Source of the DNA: Methanothrix sp.
GTDB taxonomy: Archaea; Halobacteriota; Methanosarcinia; Methanotrichales; Methanotrichaceae
NCBI GenBank assembly: GCA_023229165.1
Contig: JALNZQ010000140.1
Span: 1 to 7,021 of the forward strand
DNA length: 7,021 nt
Direction: 5' to 3'
The translations under genes were made by a program, and so were the position numbers. Below are positions 5,544 through 7,021 of the stretch, in pieces. The notes under the pieces are model-generated. The model made no database searches, was not told the DNA's origin, and saw only the letters and a list, made by a program, of their open reading frames with translations. How positions within the stretch are numbered: position 1 is the first letter of the stretch; each line of letters starts with the position of its first letter.

Positions 5544-6746
5544 TTAGGGGGCTGCCGCCCGCCACCCCGCCTCTTCCACTTTTTTGATGACCGTGCGCAG
5601 GGGCTGATCTGTCTCGTCAGCTATTCTCTTGCAGTCTTCATACTCGGGCTTGATGCTTAAAAGCTCGCCATCCATGCAACTCACCTTCACCTGAGACTGG
5701 TAGATACGGCCGCATATCTCCACCTGCACATTTCTTTGCTCCCGCTCCGCTACCAGGCGGTGAATGCTGGGAAAGACGCGCACCCCCAGGGAGCCCGTCT
5801 CTCGGATCATAATTTTCGCCAGCAATTCCGTCTCCAGAGCCCCGGCAATGGCCCTGATCACGAATCCGGCGCGCCCTTTCTTCATCAGGGCAGGCAGAAC
5901 GGAGACATCCAGGGCCCCGGCCTGCATGAGCTTCTCTATAAGGTGGCCCATCACCTCTCCTGTCACATCATCCACATTGGTCTCCAGCTGCACAATGCGG
6001 TTCCCGTGCTGCCCGTGCTTTGCCGCCTCTGGAGCTGGGACGGTGTCTGCTGCAATTGTCCGCAGCACATTGGGCAGGGTCAGCTCTCTTTTGCCTGCGC
6101 CGTAGCCCACTCTCTTCGCCCGGATGAGGGGAAACTCAGGCACAAATTCGTCGACGAGAGTTGCCAGCAGGGCTGCGCCCGTGGGGGTGAGCAGCTCCTC
6201 TTCTACCGGCCCTCCCTTCCAGGGTATTTCATGAGATCGCAAGATCTCCAGTGTCGCAGGCCCAGGTACGGCAAGCAGGCCGTGCGCCGACGCCGCGTAG
6301 CCGCCGCCTACAGATACCGGCTTGGAGAATACGCGCTCTGCGACGAGGCAATGCCGCGCGGCGCAGGATCCGGCGATGTCGGCCAGAGCATCCAGAGCGC
6401 CGATCTCATGAAATCGAACCTGTTCTGCGGCCACGCCATGCACCAGGCTCTCCGCCCCGGCCAGAATGTCCAGGGCAGTCATGGCATTTTCCAGGGCTTT
6501 TCCACTTAAGCTGGATCCCTGCAAAATAGATTTGGCCTCGTCCAGGGATTGGTATCTCCGGTCCGAAATCACTTGGGCCCGGCAGGCCATGATGTGGCTC
6601 TTCTCCTGGCGGGATACCTCCAGCCGGCAGCCAACAGATTCGACTGCTTGGCGGATGGCATCAAGATCTGCTCCCAGGTCCAGGAGAGAGGCCATGATCA
6701 TGTCTCCGGAGGCTCCGGCGCAAGGATCGAAGAGGAGGACTTTCAT
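5544..6746 (-). CDS. larC: LarC, nickel insertion protein for the nickel-pincer cofactor (pyridinium-3,5-bisthiocarboxylic acid mononucleotide nickel chelatase)
   Basis: LarC (DUF111 family) inserts nickel, using CTP, into the pyridinium bisthiocarboxylate mononucleotide made by LarB and LarE. The product is the nickel-pincer cofactor of LarA-type racemases/epimerases. The 400-aa protein is full length: FDPCAGASGDMIMASLLDLG at 6-25, FHEIGALD at 112-119, LTPTGAALL at 186-194, GYGAGKRELTLPNVLR at 214-229, a short His-containing linker (KHGQHG, 243-248), LETNVDDVTGEVMGHL at 254-269, GALDV at 277-281, KKGRAG at 289-294 and the late RETGSLGVR. In Lactiplantibacillus plantarum the two halves are joined by a programmed frameshift; here they are in one frame. 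The ATG at 6746 sits exactly at the family N-terminus but has no Shine-Dalgarno. No larA, larB or larE is in the window, so its client enzyme is unknown. It lies 46 nt after the methyltransferase stop. Confidence 0.93.
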   Translation of the reverse strand: MKVLLFDPCAGASGDMIMASLLDLGADLDAIRQAVESVGCRLEVSRQEKSHIMACRAQVISDRRYQSLDEAKSILQGSSLSGKALENAMTALDILAGAESLVHGVAAEQVRFHEIGALDALADIAGSCAARHCLVAERVFSKPVSVGGGYAASAHGLLAVPGPATLEILRSHEIPWKGGPVEEELLTPTGAALLATLVDEFVPEFPLIRAKRVGYGAGKRELTLPNVLRTIAADTVPAPEAAKHGQHGNRIVQLETNVDDVTGEVMGHLIEKLMQAGALDVSVLPALMKKGRAGFVIRAIAGALETELLAKIMIRETGSLGVRVFPSIHRLVAEREQRNVQVEICGRIYQSQVKVSCMDGELLSIKPEYEDCKRIADETDQPLRTVIKKVEEAGWRAAAP

Positions 6747-6770
6747 GGAGCGGCCATTATTTCTGTGATG

Positions 6771-6800
6771 TTAAATACGAATTGGTCAAATATTATATTG
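6771..6800 (-). promoter_or_regulatory. Putative TATA box(es) upstream of larC
   Basis: Two AT-rich candidates lie on the minus strand. TATTTAA at 6777-6771 is centred 28 nt before the larC ATG, the spacing expected for a leaderless transcript. CAATATAATATTTG at 6800-6787 overlaps the TAA stop of the preceding methyltransferase gene and would give a leader of about 22 nt. Alternatively larC is simply co-transcribed from upstream. Confidence 0.35.
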
Positions 6801-7021
6801 TGGCATGAACGATCGATAACTGGTTGCTTACCACCCTGACTTTGTTTGCTCCATGGAAGTAAGCCTTTTTGTAATCTTCGCTTGTCACATTCTGAATCTT
6901 AGAAAATCCTCGTTTGGCCAGGAATGATTCCACAGTCTCTTCTGGGATGCCGAACTGAAGCGGCTCTCCTGCCTTTTCTGCGTATTCCCTCATATCCCTT
7001 CCCGCGTCACACGTCCCCTTG
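6793..7021 (-). CDS. C-terminal part of a SAM-dependent methyltransferase (putative leucine carboxyl methyltransferase-like / TIGR00027 type), runs off the right edge
   Basis: The frame is open from the window edge to TAA at 6795-6793, about 75 codons. There is an internal Met at 6993, but upstream codons (K-G-T-C-D-A-G-R-D) stay open and look coding, so this is a C-terminal fragment rather than a small gene. The segment REYAEKAGEPLQFGIPEE, then FLAKRGF, KAYF and the closing IVHA, resembles the C-terminus of class I methyltransferases of the LCM/TIGR00027 group as I remember it. In that family the tail packs on the substrate side and the SAM-binding motifs lie N-terminal, here outside the window. 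The substrate cannot be inferred. The gene is followed 46 nt later by larC on the same strand. Confidence 0.65.
   Translation of the reverse strand, partial: KGTCDAGRDMREYAEKAGEPLQFGIPEETVESFLAKRGFSKIQNVTSEDYKKAYFHGANKVRVVSNQLSIVHATI

Noticed and set aside
5736..6509. A 257-codon plus-strand frame opposite larC.
   Set aside because: It arises from GC-rich codon bias of larC on the other strand. The composition is Arg/His/Gln-rich without any recognisable domain, while larC is full length with all family motifs.
1..7021. CRISPR arrays, insertion sequences, attachment sites and phage genes.
   Set aside because: No regularly spaced repeats, transposase or integrase motifs, or terminal inverted repeats were seen. 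The region reads as ordinary chromosomal biosynthetic DNA.

Overview
The window most likely comes from an anaerobic archaeon, probably a cytochrome-containing methanogen of the Methanosarcinales type (Methanothrix-like would fit). This is an inference, not an identification. It rests on a siroheme-type heme gene (an AhbC-like radical SAM protein) together with HemC and LarC proteins of archaeal character. AT-rich boxes resembling archaeal TATA elements sit upstream of gene starts, U-tract endings follow several genes, and starts are often GTG or TTG. Every gene I can support lies on the minus strand, so the window reads from right to left.

Right edge (7021 to 6793): the C-terminal end of a SAM-dependent methyltransferase. 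Next (6746 to 5544) is larC, a complete nickel-pincer cofactor nickel-insertase gene in one uninterrupted frame. About 210 bp of AT-rich spacer then carries the promoter of the main operon.

Centre (5331 to 531): a tight four-gene tetrapyrrole operon, hemL - hemC - cobA/hemD fusion - ahbC. The junctions are a 2-nt gap, a 14-nt overlap and a 1-nt gap. HemL makes 5-aminolevulinate. HemC makes hydroxymethylbilane. The HemD half of the fusion closes it to uroporphyrinogen III, and the CobA half methylates that to precorrin-2, the common precursor of siroheme, heme (archaeal route), cobalamin and F430. The AhbC-like enzyme then acts late in the siroheme-to-heme branch. Glutamyl-tRNA reductase, HemB, precorrin-2 dehydrogenase/chelatase, AhbA/B and a second radical SAM enzyme (AhbD) are not in the window.

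Left end (530 to 1): U-tracts follow ahbC. Then comes a very short gene (39 codons, 391 to 272) with its own TATA-like box, a near-perfect Shine-Dalgarno and a following U-tract. It encodes an unrecognised Lys/Glu-rich peptide with a penultimate cysteine. About 250 bp of mostly featureless spacer follows, and the first five codons of another gene with a strong Shine-Dalgarno lie at the left edge.

Most of the window is ordinary biosynthetic DNA. The points most worth a second look are the hidden 39-aa gene, the start codon of hemC, the exact identity of the seven-cysteine radical SAM enzyme, and the probable leaderless or SD-less start of larC.
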